The position numbers were made by a program, and so were the translations under genes. Below are positions 35,102-44,128 of a stretch of 64,000 nt of DNA, piece by piece. The notes below the pieces were generated by a model, which saw nothing but the letters and a program-made list of their open reading frames with translations, ran no database searches and was not told the origin of the DNA. This DNA comes from CAYJLC01 sp964370735 (GTDB lineage: Bacteria; Bacillota; Clostridia; Oscillospirales; Butyricicoccaceae): positions 1 through 64,000 of the forward strand of contig CAYJLC010000005.1 of assembly GCA_964370735.1 (NCBI GenBank). Reading direction: 5' to 3'. Position 1 is the stretch's first letter. Every line of letters starts with the position of its first letter.

Positions 35102-35950
35102 TTAAAATCCTCTCTGTTCATTTTTTATTTTATCATAAATAGTTTGTGCATAAATGATTGATGTAAGTTGGTTATAAGTGACAAAAGCGCCTATTGATGC
35201 ACCAAATGCGATAGAAGACAGGGCGCTTGCTAGTAAATTCCAGCCTAAAAAGCTTAAATCGAACATTAAAATCGTGATATATTCTTTTTTAAGGTGATAA
35301 AGCATCATTTTTGTCACTTGTTTTGCATCAAAAGAATCGTCGTTTTCGTGCATAATAGTCAGATTATATACAAAATAAAGCATTCTATAAAGCGGTAGCG
35401 TGGCTACTAAAAGCACAATTCCTATTAGCGCAGAAAGCATTAAAAAGACAAAAGCTATGCCAGAATGTATGCCGATATTAATTGCAAATACTGAAAGCAT
35501 AGGCAGTGCAAATTGTATGATTATAAGCGGTATTGAAACAATTAATCCATATAACGCAAAACGTCCACCGACTTTTAATGAAAAAATGAACTTTTCTTTA
35601 TTTTTTACATTTTCAAAAATATCGGAAACTTTAAACGAATTTCCTCTTAAAAGATTGCTGTGGATTGATGATAGTTTTGCAAAAAACGGCAAAGAAGATG
35701 CAGCGCAAATTACCATAAGTAAAATCATAGAAACTGCCATCATTATAGCAAAAAATGTAGTTAACACTTGGTTGTCCTGTGCTACTATCACCCCAACTAT
35801 TACGGCGATGTAGATAAAAATATATCCTACTAGAAATACCGCGGCAGGGATTAAAAGTGCAATCATTGCCACTAGAATTAAGTTTAAAGCATTTTTTTTA
35901 AATATATCTAGTGCAATTTGTTTTGATTTTATTCTCAAATTGTCATTCAT
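35102..35950 (-). CDS. DUF975-like membrane protein (paralogue 1)
   Basis: Polytopic membrane protein with six or more hydrophobic segments. The C-terminal 'FDLSFLGWNLLASAL' and 'YAQTIYDKI' resemble DUF975 members. I place the start at 35950 (MNDNLR, 282 residues) since GGAG lies 9 bases upstream; a slightly upstream ATG overlaps the previous stop. Paralogue of the next gene: both begin MNDNLR and share the 'DLSFLGW' motif. It ends one base before metG begins. Function unknown. Confidence 0.7.
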   Translation of the reverse strand: MNDNLRIKSKQIALDIFKKNALNLILVAMIALLIPAAVFLVGYIFIYIAVIVGVIVAQDNQVLTTFFAIMMAVSMILLMVICAASSLPFFAKLSSIHSNLLRGNSFKVSDIFENVKNKEKFIFSLKVGGRFALYGLIVSIPLIIIQFALPMLSVFAINIGIHSGIAFVFLMLSALIGIVLLVATLPLYRMLYFVYNLTIMHENDDSFDAKQVTKMMLYHLKKEYITILMFDLSFLGWNLLASALSSIAFGASIGAFVTYNQLTSIIYAQTIYDKIKNEQRGF

Positions 35951-35964
35951 AAATTTTTTCTCCA

Positions 35965-36822
35965 TTAAATTTCAGGATGAATTTTTTGCGTAATATTATA
36001 TTCATCATATTTTGTTTGCGCGTAGACGATTGAAGCCATTAAAATATATGCTTGCAAGAGTGCTGTTGATAGCCCAAAAGTCATTGTAGATGCAAGGCCT
36101 GCAACTATTGACCACCCTAAAAAGCTTAAATCGAATAAAATGAAGTTGCTTAAAGAATGTGGTAAGCTAGAATTTAGTGCCTTAATCGCGTGTTTCATTT
36201 TAAAAAATTGGTCGTCGATATGGACCATAGATAAAACTTCCATAAATGCAACAGGTTTCATAAAGCCTGTCATTAAAACATATCCGATAAAGAAAATTAC
36301 ATAAAATCCTAAAATTGCAAGTATAGTAACTGCCATGCTTGAGCCAGACACCATAAAGACGATACCTATTCCAACGACAATAGATACTAGCAGGAATGGA
36401 AGTGATACTAAAAATGAGCGCCATAGAGTATATAAATAAATTTTATAGCATTTTAATATGCGTTTGTCGGCAAAATATTCAAATAAATCGCTATATTTTG
36501 TTTGTTTGCCCTTCATAATATCAGAATACATAAGGACAGACCTTGCAGTTATTGGATAGAACAAAAGAGCACAGCCAAGCTGAATTGCATAGTAAATTAG
36601 CATATAAATCATTAATTCATCAGATAATTTCTCTACAATAACAGGGTCAGTTGTAAACATCATTTCTGTATATTTGGCAAGCACAGTAGTATAGTAAAAC
36701 ACCATAGGCAAGATAAATTGAGGCAAAAAAGAAGTTGCAGATATGCCTAAAATCTTTCCAAAATTTGCAGTAAGTGCATTTTTGGCTATGAGTTTTGAGG
36801 TTTTTCTTAAATTATCATTCAT
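35965..36822 (-). CDS. DUF975-like membrane protein (paralogue 2)
   Basis: 285 residues, polytopic, starting 'MNDNLRKTSKLIAKNAL' and ending with 'FDLSFLGWSIVAGLAS' and 'YAQTKYDEY', paralogous to its downstream neighbour. The tandem pair probably arose by duplication. They lie between a DUF1624 membrane protein and metG on one strand with almost no spacers. Function unknown; similar proteins are proposed to act in the membrane, but no activity is established. Confidence 0.7.
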   Translation of the reverse strand: MNDNLRKTSKLIAKNALTANFGKILGISATSFLPQFILPMVFYYTTVLAKYTEMMFTTDPVIVEKLSDELMIYMLIYYAIQLGCALLFYPITARSVLMYSDIMKGKQTKYSDLFEYFADKRILKCYKIYLYTLWRSFLVSLPFLLVSIVVGIGIVFMVSGSSMAVTILAILGFYVIFFIGYVLMTGFMKPVAFMEVLSMVHIDDQFFKMKHAIKALNSSLPHSLSNFILFDLSFLGWSIVAGLASTMTFGLSTALLQAYILMASIVYAQTKYDEYNITQKIHPEI

Positions 36823-36825
36823 AGA

Positions 36826-37521
36826 TTAGCTCCTTAAAAACAATATTAAATAAACAAAAGCCATAAGTATTGGTTGATGTAACAGATAGATTAAGAGTGA
36901 TTTTTTGCCGATTACAGATAGAAAAGTGGGTTTCATTTTATAAAACCACAAAGGGAAAGCATTGTTTTTAATTACTTTGCCTAAATATACACCTATAAAG
37001 AACATAAATATCCAAGGAAATATTGGAAAATAATCACTAGATGAAAAAGAAGGCGTCCTAATTCCTAGAAACCAAAGATAAGGGATATCAAAAGTGGTGT
37101 CTAATATATTATCTGTAAGTATAAATAAAATTAAGAACAAAAACGGAATTATATAACTGATATTTTTGAGGTGTTTTTGCAAAAGTCCATAGAAAATAGT
37201 CGCAAAGGCTAAGAAATGCAAAATTCCGAATTTAACAAAAAGATTGTTATTCATAATATATGTGACAATAGTTACTATTAGAGCAAATAAAAGAATTTTT
37301 AGCCCTCTTTTTAGGTTATTTCGAGAAAAAGAACAAGAAATTCCACATAAAAGTATAAAGGAACTAGCAAATAAAGTTTGCAAAAAGCTCATTAAAGGAT
37401 TGTATAGAATAGCAGAATTAAAGCCTAAAAAGGTTACTAAATTATATATTCCATGGTAAATAACCATAAAAATCAAGCAAAATCCACGAAGTTCGTCTAT
37501 TGCATGAACCCTGTTTTTCAT
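36826..37521 (-). CDS. DUF1624-type acyltransferase-like membrane protein
   Basis: 231 residues with about seven membrane helices. The N-terminal motif 'ELRGFCLIFMVIYHG' and C-terminal 'GKKSLLIYLLHQP' are typical of the heparan-alpha-glucosaminide N-acetyltransferase-like / DUF1624 family, which moves acyl groups across membranes. The substrate is unknown; a cell-envelope glycan is likely. Starts inside the ychF stop (TAATG overlap), so it is coupled to ychF. Confidence 0.78.
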   Translation of the reverse strand: MKNRVHAIDELRGFCLIFMVIYHGIYNLVTFLGFNSAILYNPLMSFLQTLFASSFILLCGISCSFSRNNLKRGLKILLFALIVTIVTYIMNNNLFVKFGILHFLAFATIFYGLLQKHLKNISYIIPFLFLILFILTDNILDTTFDIPYLWFLGIRTPSFSSSDYFPIFPWIFMFFIGVYLGKVIKNNAFPLWFYKMKPTFLSVIGKKSLLIYLLHQPILMAFVYLILFLRS

Positions 37522-38609
37522 TATACGTTAAATCTAAAAAGAATTACATCGCCATCGTTTACAACATATTCTTTTCCTTCAAGGCGAACTAATCCTTTTT
37601 CTTTTGCGTGTGCCATAGTTCCACATTCCATTAGCGCATCATAAGAAACGATTTCTGCTCTGATAAAACCACGCTCAAAGTCGGTGTGGATTTTTCCAGC
37701 AGCACCAGGTGCTTTTGTGCCTTTTGTGATAGTCCAAGCCCTAGTTTCTTGCGGACCTGCTGTTAAGTACGAAATCAAACCTAAAAGATTATAACAAACT
37801 TTGATAAGTCTATCTAGTCCAGATTGTTCTAAACCTAGTTCCTCTAAAAACATCATTTTTTCTTCGTCTTCAAGGTCTGCAATATCTTGTTCTAGTCTTG
37901 CACAAATCGGTAAAACTTCTGAGTGTTGAGTATCAGCATAGCCTTTAACAGCCTCAAAACGTGGAGAAGTACCGTCAGCAAAGCCAGCCTCGTCCATATT
38001 TGCAGCAAAAATTACTGGTTTTGCAGAAAGTAAATCGATGCTATCGATAAGTTCTTTGTTATCTTCGTAATCAGGGAAAACTTTTGCAAGCTTGCCTTCT
38101 TCAAGATGAGCAAGTAATTTTTCTAAAATCGCGATTTCTGTCGCAAGTTTTTTGTCAGTTTTTGCAAGTTTTTTTGTTTTGTCGATACGTCTTTCTAAGA
38201 TTTCGATATCAGAGAAGATTAGCTCTAAATTGATAACTTCGATATCGCGTAAAGGGTCTACTTTTCCTTCAACGTGGACGATATTTTCATCTTCAAAACA
38301 TCTTACAACGTGAACTATTGCATCTACTTGACGGATGTGAGATAGGAATTTATTGCCTAAACCCTCACCTTTAGATGCGCCTTCAACTAGGCCTGCGATG
38401 TCAACAAATTCAACAACAGCCGGTAAGATTTTTTTCGAATCATAGACTTTTGCTAAGTTTGCAAGTCTTTCATCTGGTACAGAAACCATACCAACATTTG
38501 GTTCGATTGTGCAGAAAGGGTAGTTTGCAGATTCTGCGCCTGCATTTGTAATTGCGTTAAAAAGTGTACTTTTACCTACATTTGGTAAACCTACTATTCC
38601 AAGTTTCAT
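37521..38609 (-). CDS. ychF: Redox-regulated ribosome-binding ATPase YchF
   Basis: Obg-family P-loop protein that prefers ATP to GTP. It starts with 'MKLGIVGLPNVGKSTLFNA' (P-loop G-LPNVGKST) and carries 'FVDIAGLVEGASKGEGLGN'. The C-terminal TGS-like domain ends 'EYVVNDGDVILFRFNV'. The start at 38609 is preceded by GGAGGA and gives 362 residues, the family length. An in-frame ATG 84 bases upstream has no such support. Confidence 0.95.
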   Translation of the reverse strand: MKLGIVGLPNVGKSTLFNAITNAGAESANYPFCTIEPNVGMVSVPDERLANLAKVYDSKKILPAVVEFVDIAGLVEGASKGEGLGNKFLSHIRQVDAIVHVVRCFEDENIVHVEGKVDPLRDIEVINLELIFSDIEILERRIDKTKKLAKTDKKLATEIAILEKLLAHLEEGKLAKVFPDYEDNKELIDSIDLLSAKPVIFAANMDEAGFADGTSPRFEAVKGYADTQHSEVLPICARLEQDIADLEDEEKMMFLEELGLEQSGLDRLIKVCYNLLGLISYLTAGPQETRAWTITKGTKAPGAAGKIHTDFERGFIRAEIVSYDALMECGTMAHAKEKGLVRLEGKEYVVNDGDVILFRFNV

Positions 38610-38767
38610 AACTTTGTCCTCCAAAAAAATACTATTCATAATATCATACCATAAATCGACAGATTTTAAAAGGTATTTTTTAAAAATTAACACAAAATTT
38701 ATATGCTAACTTAAAATCATTATAATGAAATAAGTCACATATAAATAAATATATAAAGGAGGGATTT

Positions 38768-39106
38768 ATGATACTTTCATTGCTAGCTAGTCTGTCGCTA
38801 TTTATTTTAAGCGTTACACATGGTTATTCTTCTTTTCCACCTCCACTCAGTGCTAAAGATGAGGAAGTTTATGTAAAAAGATTGTCGGAAGGAGATAAAA
38901 CGGCTAGAGATAAATTGATCGAACATAATTTGCGTCTAGTTGCACATATTTCCAAAAAATATTATTCTAGTGGTGTGGATCAAGAAGATTTGATTTCAAT
39001 AGGAACTTTGGGATTAATAAAAGGCGTATCTTCCTATGATTTAAACAAAGGGAGCAAACTTTCGGCATATATTTCACGATGTATAGAAAATGAAATGCTA
39101 ACATAG
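38768..39106 (+). CDS. sigK: sigK, 5' half (pro-sigma-K N-terminal part, interrupted)
   Basis: Encodes the first half of the mother-cell sigma factor. Residues 1-28 are a hydrophobic pro-sequence followed by 'FPPPLS', matching the processed form of B. subtilis pro-sigma-K ('FPQPLS'). Residues 30-109 are sigma region 2: 'ARDKLIEHNLRLVAHISKKY', 'DLISIGTLGLIKG', 'RCIENE'. After E109 the similarity stops and a TAG follows 3 codons later, because the skin element begins. The 3' half is at 55659-56027. AAGGAGGG precedes ATG. Upstream 'CACATATAAAT' could be part of a sigma-E promoter, but this is weak. Confidence 0.93.
   Translation: MILSLLASLSLFILSVTHGYSSFPPPLSAKDEEVYVKRLSEGDKTARDKLIEHNLRLVAHISKKYYSSGVDQEDLISIGTLGLIKGVSSYDLNKGSKLSAYISRCIENEMLT
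39083..39101 (+). repeat. Left attachment core of the skin element
   Basis: ATAGAAAATGAAATGCTAA, matching 55665-55683 at 18 of 19 bases. It contains AATGA, the crossover core reported for the B. subtilis skin element, at the same CIENE codons of sigK. Confidence 0.88.
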
Positions 39107-39187
39107 TGGCTGTCAGTTGCACCAACAGGCATTGATTTTATAGTGCTGAATAGACGAAATGGTGTTACTACTTATAAACATTGCAAC

Positions 39188-39224
39188 AAAAACCCTCATC
39201 TTGAATTTCAAAATGAGGGTTTCA
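39188..39224. terminator. Hairpin downstream of the sigK 5' half
   Basis: AAACCCTCAT and ATGAGGGTTT form a 10-bp stem around a 13-base loop. It has only a short T tail. Confidence 0.55.
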
Positions 39225-39235
39225 TACAGGCTGTG

Positions 39236-39262
39236 GATATCACATTGTGATATCATTTTTTA
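39236..39262 (+). terminator. Terminator inside the left end of the skin element
   Basis: GATATCACA and TGTGATATC form a perfect stem with one loop base, then six T. It would stop transcripts of the unrearranged sigK 5' half. Confidence 0.7.
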
Positions 39263-39703
39263 TTAATCAACTAAAATTTTAAACACGATTTTTTTGATTT
39301 CACTCGGAACATTGTCCATAATAGCCACTTTATGTGCATCGTTTGGGAAGCAAATTACAAATTTGTTTTTATCCAAAATTAATTGCGATTCGCTTTTTCC
39401 ATCTAAAAAACAAATATCTTTTTCGTCATTATATGGTGTTATTATATTCAATTTGTCACTATGAGCAGTTTTTATAACCTCTATACCATTAATTATAAAA
39501 TGTATGTCAATATATTTTTTATGCGCCTCAAAAACACATTCAGTTTCTGGTTTTGAAGTAAGTTCTACTATATTGCAAAAAAACTCATTCTCGACAAAAA
39601 CAGTATTTTTATGATTGTTTTCATCGGACAAATGACAAAGTGCTTCATAAATTCTTCCCATTGATTTATAGTTTTTTATGTTTGAAATGCTATCATAAAC
39701 CAT
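39263..39703 (-). CDS. YhcH/YjgK/YiaL (NanQ) family protein
   Basis: 146 residues of the YhcH family, cupin-like proteins found in sialic-acid operons; NanQ of E. coli is reported to speed sialic-acid anomerisation. The probable metal-binding residues are in 'FEAHKKYIDIHFIINGIE' and 'FPNDAHKVAI'. It is the last gene of the ABC-transporter unit in the skin element, which supports sialic acid as substrate of the locus. The length is normal. Confidence 0.85.
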   Translation of the reverse strand: MVYDSISNIKNYKSMGRIYEALCHLSDENNHKNTVFVENEFFCNIVELTSKPETECVFEAHKKYIDIHFIINGIEVIKTAHSDKLNIITPYNDEKDICFLDGKSESQLILDKNKFVICFPNDAHKVAIMDNVPSEIKKIVFKILVD

Positions 39704-39760
39704 GTTAAAGCTCCTTTATTTAGGTGTATTTATTAGTTGCAAACTTCTTTATAAAAGCTG

Positions 39761-40582
39761 CTAACCTTTAACAGCGCCCATTGTAATACCTTGTGTAAAC
39801 GATTTTTGGAAAGCTAAAAATACAACGATGATAGGTATCGCAGAAATTGCAGCACCAGCCATTAACACACCATAATCAGTAGCAAACTCGCCTTGAAGTC
39901 TAGCAAGACCTAGTTGTAGCGTTAGATTATCAACTGAATTTAACATTATAAGTTGTAAGAAATAATCGTTCCATGATGATATAAATGTAAAAATTGCAAG
40001 AGCTCCAACACCTGGTTTTATTATCGGAATTACAATATGTAAAAAAGTTTTAAACTCGCTACAACCGTCAATTCGTGCAGCTTCTAGCAGTTCTGTCGGA
40101 ATAGTTTCGCTAAATTGTTTCATTAAAAATATACCAAATGGCCAGCCTATTGCCGGAAGAATAACTGCCCATAATGTGTCATGCAAATTCATAAAACTCA
40201 TTTGTTGAACCAAAGGAACTAGTACAACTTGTTTCGGCAAAGCCATTGCTATTATAAATATTGTAAAAAGTGTTTTTCTTCCAAAAAATCGCTTTTTCGC
40301 TAGAACATATCCTGCAAGCGCAGATACTGCACATACTAAAATCAAGCTCATAAGTGAAATGAAAACTGAGTTAAATAACCATTCTAAAACAGGTTGTTTA
40401 AACAGTGTTTCATAGCTTTCAAAGGTTGGATTTTGTGGAAACCACTGAGGTGGTAAAAGTAAAGCGTCACGTCTTGTTTTAAAAGACCCTGTAATAATCC
40501 AATAAAAAGGGAAAATAAAAACAATTGTTACAAGCGATAGTAGTGTAAGAGAAACAATATCGAATAAATTTAATTTTTTCAT
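39761..40582 (-). CDS. Sugar ABC transporter permease (MalG type)
   Basis: 273 residues with six membrane helices. It has the permease EAA loop 'ELLEAARIDGCSEFKTFLHIVIP', which contacts the ATPase. The C-terminus 'FTQGITMGAVKG' is diagnostic for MalG-like CUT1 permeases. It pairs with the MalF-like permease 11 bases upstream. No ATPase gene is in this unit; CUT1 systems often share an MsmK-type ATPase encoded elsewhere. Confidence 0.93.
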   Translation of the reverse strand: MKKLNLFDIVSLTLLSLVTIVFIFPFYWIITGSFKTRRDALLLPPQWFPQNPTFESYETLFKQPVLEWLFNSVFISLMSLILVCAVSALAGYVLAKKRFFGRKTLFTIFIIAMALPKQVVLVPLVQQMSFMNLHDTLWAVILPAIGWPFGIFLMKQFSETIPTELLEAARIDGCSEFKTFLHIVIPIIKPGVGALAIFTFISSWNDYFLQLIMLNSVDNLTLQLGLARLQGEFATDYGVLMAGAAISAIPIIVVFLAFQKSFTQGITMGAVKG

Positions 40583-40593
40583 AATTTCCCCTC

Positions 40594-41475
40594 CTAATTT
40601 TCTGGATTATTGCCAAAGACTTTAAATTGAATTAAGCTAAATATACCGATTACAATTGTTAAAATCAAGCCCATAGCATTCGCATAACCAAAGCGATTTG
40701 CACCATCGAATGCAGTTTCATAAATTAAGTACATAATTGTACTTGTCGCATAGTTTGGACCACCAGAAGTAAGCAGTTGAATTAATGCGAAACATTGGAA
40801 AGTATTTATAGTTGAAATTACAACAACATAAAGTGTCGTTGGCATTATGCCAGGCCATTTTATATGTCTAAATACTTGTACTGCGTTTGCGCCATCTATT
40901 TGCGCCGATTCAATATGCGATTTATCTAAATTACCAAGCGCTGCAACATAGAGTATTATAGGTTGGCCAACACTTGTGGTGATTAAGATAATGGCTATCG
41001 CCCAAAGCGCGAAAGTAGGGTCTGCAAGCCATGCGATTTCTTCGCCAAGCATATAGTTTAAAACTCCGTTGTATTTATCAAAAATCCACTTCCAAACAAC
41101 AGTAATTGCAACGGTCCCTGTAACTACGGGCAGATAAAATGCACCTCTGAAAGCCGAGCGAAGTATTGCATTTTTTTCATAAATAACAAGAGATACAAAT
41201 AGGCTGAAAATAACGATTATAGGAACCGACATAAATACTAAAACAATAGTATTTACAACAGATTTAGTGAAAATTTCATCTGTCATAAGCTCTATATAAT
41301 TGCCAAGCCCAATAAACTCAAAGTTCTTTGTCGAATAATCAAAAAAACTTGTAACAATACCTGAGGAAATCGGAAAAACCACAAATCCTATAAAAAATAA
41401 TAATGCTGGCGCTAAAAATATATAGGAAACGATGGTTTCTCTATGTTTGTTTGGCAAATTTCTATACCAGTTCAT
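40594..41475 (-). CDS. Sugar ABC transporter permease (MalF type)
   Basis: 293 residues, six helices, with the EAA loop 'HIESAQIDGANAVQVFRHIKWP'. The N-terminal basic stretch 'NLPNKHRET' precedes the first helix. It sits between the solute-binding protein and the MalG-like permease on one strand. The substrate is inferred from the linked sialidase, YhcH and RpiR genes to be sialic acid or a derivative such as 2,7-anhydro-Neu5Ac. Confidence 0.93.
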   Translation of the reverse strand: MNWYRNLPNKHRETIVSYIFLAPALLFFIGFVVFPISSGIVTSFFDYSTKNFEFIGLGNYIELMTDEIFTKSVVNTIVLVFMSVPIIVIFSLFVSLVIYEKNAILRSAFRGAFYLPVVTGTVAITVVWKWIFDKYNGVLNYMLGEEIAWLADPTFALWAIAIILITTSVGQPIILYVAALGNLDKSHIESAQIDGANAVQVFRHIKWPGIMPTTLYVVVISTINTFQCFALIQLLTSGGPNYATSTIMYLIYETAFDGANRFGYANAMGLILTIVIGIFSLIQFKVFGNNPEN

Positions 41476-41535
41476 ATGAAAGTACCCCTCTCTTTTTAAA
41501 TATGGTTGCCCAAAAGGACAACCATATCGTATGTA

Positions 41536-42888
41536 TTAGCTTAAAGTTGCATTAGCACTTTCGTCAAAGTAAATTGCAGCGTCGCTAGGAGAACGCTCCC
41601 CTGTTAGCATTGATTGTAAGCTACCCCACCAGAATGGACGCATTTCTGCAAAACCTGTAACTGTGTTGTAGTATTTGCCGTAGTATTTTGAAAGTGAAGA
41701 ATAGTATTCCATATCCGCGTCGTCACCATATAAATTACCAAAGCTTTCGCGAACTGGGAAACAGTTTGCAGCAACAACAGTTTCTTTACCAATTTCGTCA
41801 GTTGTAAGCCATTCTACGAAATCTTTAGCAGCATCAATTTTTGCTTGGTCGCCATTATCAAAGATACCGTAACCATTCACAAGGTATTCAAGTTCAGGTG
41901 TGCCATCTTCTGATGGTAAAGTAACAGGGAAAGCCTCGATTTCAGATGCATCAAGTTCGCCTTGACGTCCAACGTGTAAGTTTGGACTCCAAAGATTTAC
42001 TGCCCAGAATTTAGCATTGATAGGAGTTGTGAAATGTTCTAAAGCATCATTTGCAACGCCTGCTGTGTTTCCTTCCATAAATCCTTCGTTGATTGCATTG
42101 TTTACATATTCATAAGCTGCAATACCAGTATCATTTGACATTGTGTATTCGCTTCTGTCGTCATTCATAATAGATGCATTAGTTAAGTTAGAAATAAATG
42201 CTCTTGTTCCTTGGTCTCCGCCAGCGCCGCCTGCATAAACTTCCATACCTTTGTATCCACGATCTTGCATTTCTTTTGAAAGCGCTTCAAATTCAGCAGT
42301 TGTCCAAGTACGGTCGCCTTCTGTTGGAACCATGTCCATAAGACCTTCGGCTTCAAGGAAAGTTTTGTTTACAGCCATAACGAAAGGTGCAGCTGATGTT
42401 GGATACATCCAGTAATTTCCGTCTATGTCAGCACATGCTTCTAAAATGGCATCGCTTGAAATATCTGATTCAAGCTCACCTATCATGTCGTCTAAAGGAA
42501 CTAAATATCCAGATGTTCCGTAGTCTACAATACGTCCCGGTGCATCAAATAAGATGTCAGGATTTGTTCCACCTTGAATAGATGTAACTATTTTATCAGG
42601 ACCATTTGTAAAGTCTAACATTTCTACTGTTATATTAACATTAGGATTTTCTGCCATATAACGTTCAGCCAAGCTTTCTTCATACTTACCAGCAACACCA
42701 TCAACTTGTGCAAAAGTTGGGAATGCCCAAAAAGTAAGTTCAACTTCTGGGTCGCTAGGTTTTTCAGTAGTAGTTTCTGTTTCGCCTTCGGTAGAAGGTG
42801 TTGTAGTTTCTTCTTCGGCAGGTGTACAACCTGCAAACATTGATAATGCTAATATAGATGCGAGTGTTAATGAAAGTAATCTTTTCAT
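41536..42888 (-). CDS. Extracellular sugar-binding lipoprotein
   Basis: 450 residues of the CUT1 solute-binding family. The signal peptide ends in a lipobox (LSMFAGC; the cysteine is about residue 20). A Thr/Glu-rich linker tethers the domain, and the mature part has the usual 'NVNITVEML', 'GGTNPDILFDAP' and 'WLTTDEIGK' type motifs. It is the first gene of the transporter unit. A sigma-A promoter overlapped by a palindrome lies upstream. Confidence 0.92.
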   Translation of the reverse strand: MKRLLSLTLASILALSMFAGCTPAEEETTTPSTEGETETTTEKPSDPEVELTFWAFPTFAQVDGVAGKYEESLAERYMAENPNVNITVEMLDFTNGPDKIVTSIQGGTNPDILFDAPGRIVDYGTSGYLVPLDDMIGELESDISSDAILEACADIDGNYWMYPTSAAPFVMAVNKTFLEAEGLMDMVPTEGDRTWTTAEFEALSKEMQDRGYKGMEVYAGGAGGDQGTRAFISNLTNASIMNDDRSEYTMSNDTGIAAYEYVNNAINEGFMEGNTAGVANDALEHFTTPINAKFWAVNLWSPNLHVGRQGELDASEIEAFPVTLPSEDGTPELEYLVNGYGIFDNGDQAKIDAAKDFVEWLTTDEIGKETVVAANCFPVRESFGNLYGDDADMEYYSSLSKYYGKYYNTVTGFAEMRPFWWGSLQSMLTGERSPSDAAIYFDESANATLS

Positions 42889-42930
42889 AAAATTATTCCT
42901 CCTAAAGTAAATTGTTTTATCTATGCATAA

Positions 42931-42959
42931 ATAATATCATTTGTGAAAATAATTTTCAA
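42931..42959 (-). promoter_or_regulatory. Transporter promoter overlapped by a palindromic operator
   Basis: Minus strand: -35 TTGAAA, 17-base spacer, -10 TATTAT. The perfect palindrome TGAAAATAATTTTCA (42944-42958) covers part of the -35 and the spacer, so a bound repressor would block RNA polymerase. The likely ligand is the divergent RpiR regulator. The rest of the 42889-43218 spacer is A+T-rich with no other gene. Confidence 0.6.
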
Positions 42960-43157
42960 TATGCATAATTACCAAAATTTAGCAGAGGTTTTAGTGCAAA
43001 TTCACGTTTTATTCATATTTTATATATTCATAATTCTTAGATTTATACTTATTTTTTGGCATATAAGTTCGAATTAACTGACGTAAATGGGTTATATTAT
43101 GCATTTTAGCTATATTTTTGTTTCTAGATTTATTTTTAACAACACAAATAAAAATGA

Positions 43158-43186
43158 TTGACTTTCTTTGATGCTTATTGTACAAT
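43158..43186 (+). promoter_or_regulatory. Promoter of the RpiR regulator
   Basis: TTGACT (43158-43163), 17-base spacer, TACAAT (43181-43186). Confidence 0.65.
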
Positions 43187-43221
43187 GTGCATATAAATTT
43201 TTTTGAAGAAAGGAGTAAATG

Positions 43222-44058
43222 ATGAGATTATTTGCATTGCAGAAAAATCACCAAATATATCAAAAATTAACAGCTTCTGAGAAAAAATTAGCTGAATATA
43301 TGCTAAATAACATTGATTCTGTGCAATATTTGTCGATAACAACGCTTGCAAAGACGTGTAACGTTGCTGAAGCCACTATAACTAGGTTTTGCAAAAAATT
43401 AAATTTTTCAGGATATAATGAGTTGAAAATTGAAATTGCAAAGTCAATTATTGAAAATAATTTTCAAAATAAAATCGAAATTGATATATCTGAAAGTTTG
43501 CAAAGTCGAGTGTTTAATTCAATTAAAAATTCGCTCGAAGAAACTTTGAAATTAGCTGATTACTCTAAATATGTTAAGGCTGTGAAACTGATGAAGAAGG
43601 CAAGCTGCGTATATTGTTTCGGACAAGGAGCTAGTGGTGTAATTGCAAAGGAAGCGTGGACAAGTTTTATGCTTTTAACACCTAATTTTAGATATATAGA
43701 GGATAGTCACTTGCAAATAATTGCCACAAGTCTTTGTAATAAAGACGATGTAATTTTATATTTTTCATATTCTGGAGCTACAAGGGAGCTTATAGACACC
43801 TTGAAATATGCGAAAAAATTCGGTGTTAAAATCATATTAGTAACTCATTATCAAGAGTCTCCAGCGACAAAATATGCTGATGTTTTTCTTCTTTGTGAAG
43901 CTCGCGAAAGCCCACTACATAGTGGTAGTATAAACGCGAAAATCACTCAGTTATACGTTATTGATATGCTGCTAAATATGTATATAGAACAAAATAAAGA
44001 CTTAGTTGAAGCAAATCGTATTTTATCAGCAAATGCAATTTCCCATAAATTACTATAA
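43222..44058 (+). CDS. RpiR/MurR-family transcriptional regulator
   Basis: 278 residues. The N-terminal RpiR helix-turn-helix (about 20-75) has 'LTASEKKLAEYMLNNIDSVQ' and 'CNVAEATITRFCKKLNFSGY'. The C-terminal SIS sugar-phosphate-binding domain has 'YCFGQGASGVIAKEAW' and 'YFSYSGATRELI'. RpiR regulators often control amino-sugar or sialic-acid genes (NanR). I take the second of two adjacent ATGs because GGAG is then 6 bases away. A copy of the putative operator (17-bp palindrome) lies inside its own coding sequence at 43451-43467. Confidence 0.92.
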   Translation: MRLFALQKNHQIYQKLTASEKKLAEYMLNNIDSVQYLSITTLAKTCNVAEATITRFCKKLNFSGYNELKIEIAKSIIENNFQNKIEIDISESLQSRVFNSIKNSLEETLKLADYSKYVKAVKLMKKASCVYCFGQGASGVIAKEAWTSFMLLTPNFRYIEDSHLQIIATSLCNKDDVILYFSYSGATRELIDTLKYAKKFGVKIILVTHYQESPATKYADVFLLCEARESPLHSGSINAKITQLYVIDMLLNMYIEQNKDLVEANRILSANAISHKLL

Positions 44059-44128
44059 ATAGTAAAGGTGTTAATATCTAATAAAGAGTTCAAATTTAAT
44101 ATAATTAAATAAAACGGAGGATAAATTA

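Noticed and set aside
38768..39106. Frameshifted or truncated sigma-factor pseudogene
   Set aside because: The missing part is present at 55659 in the same phase with the same core and a recombinase beside it, so the gene is interrupted by a programmed element, not decayed.
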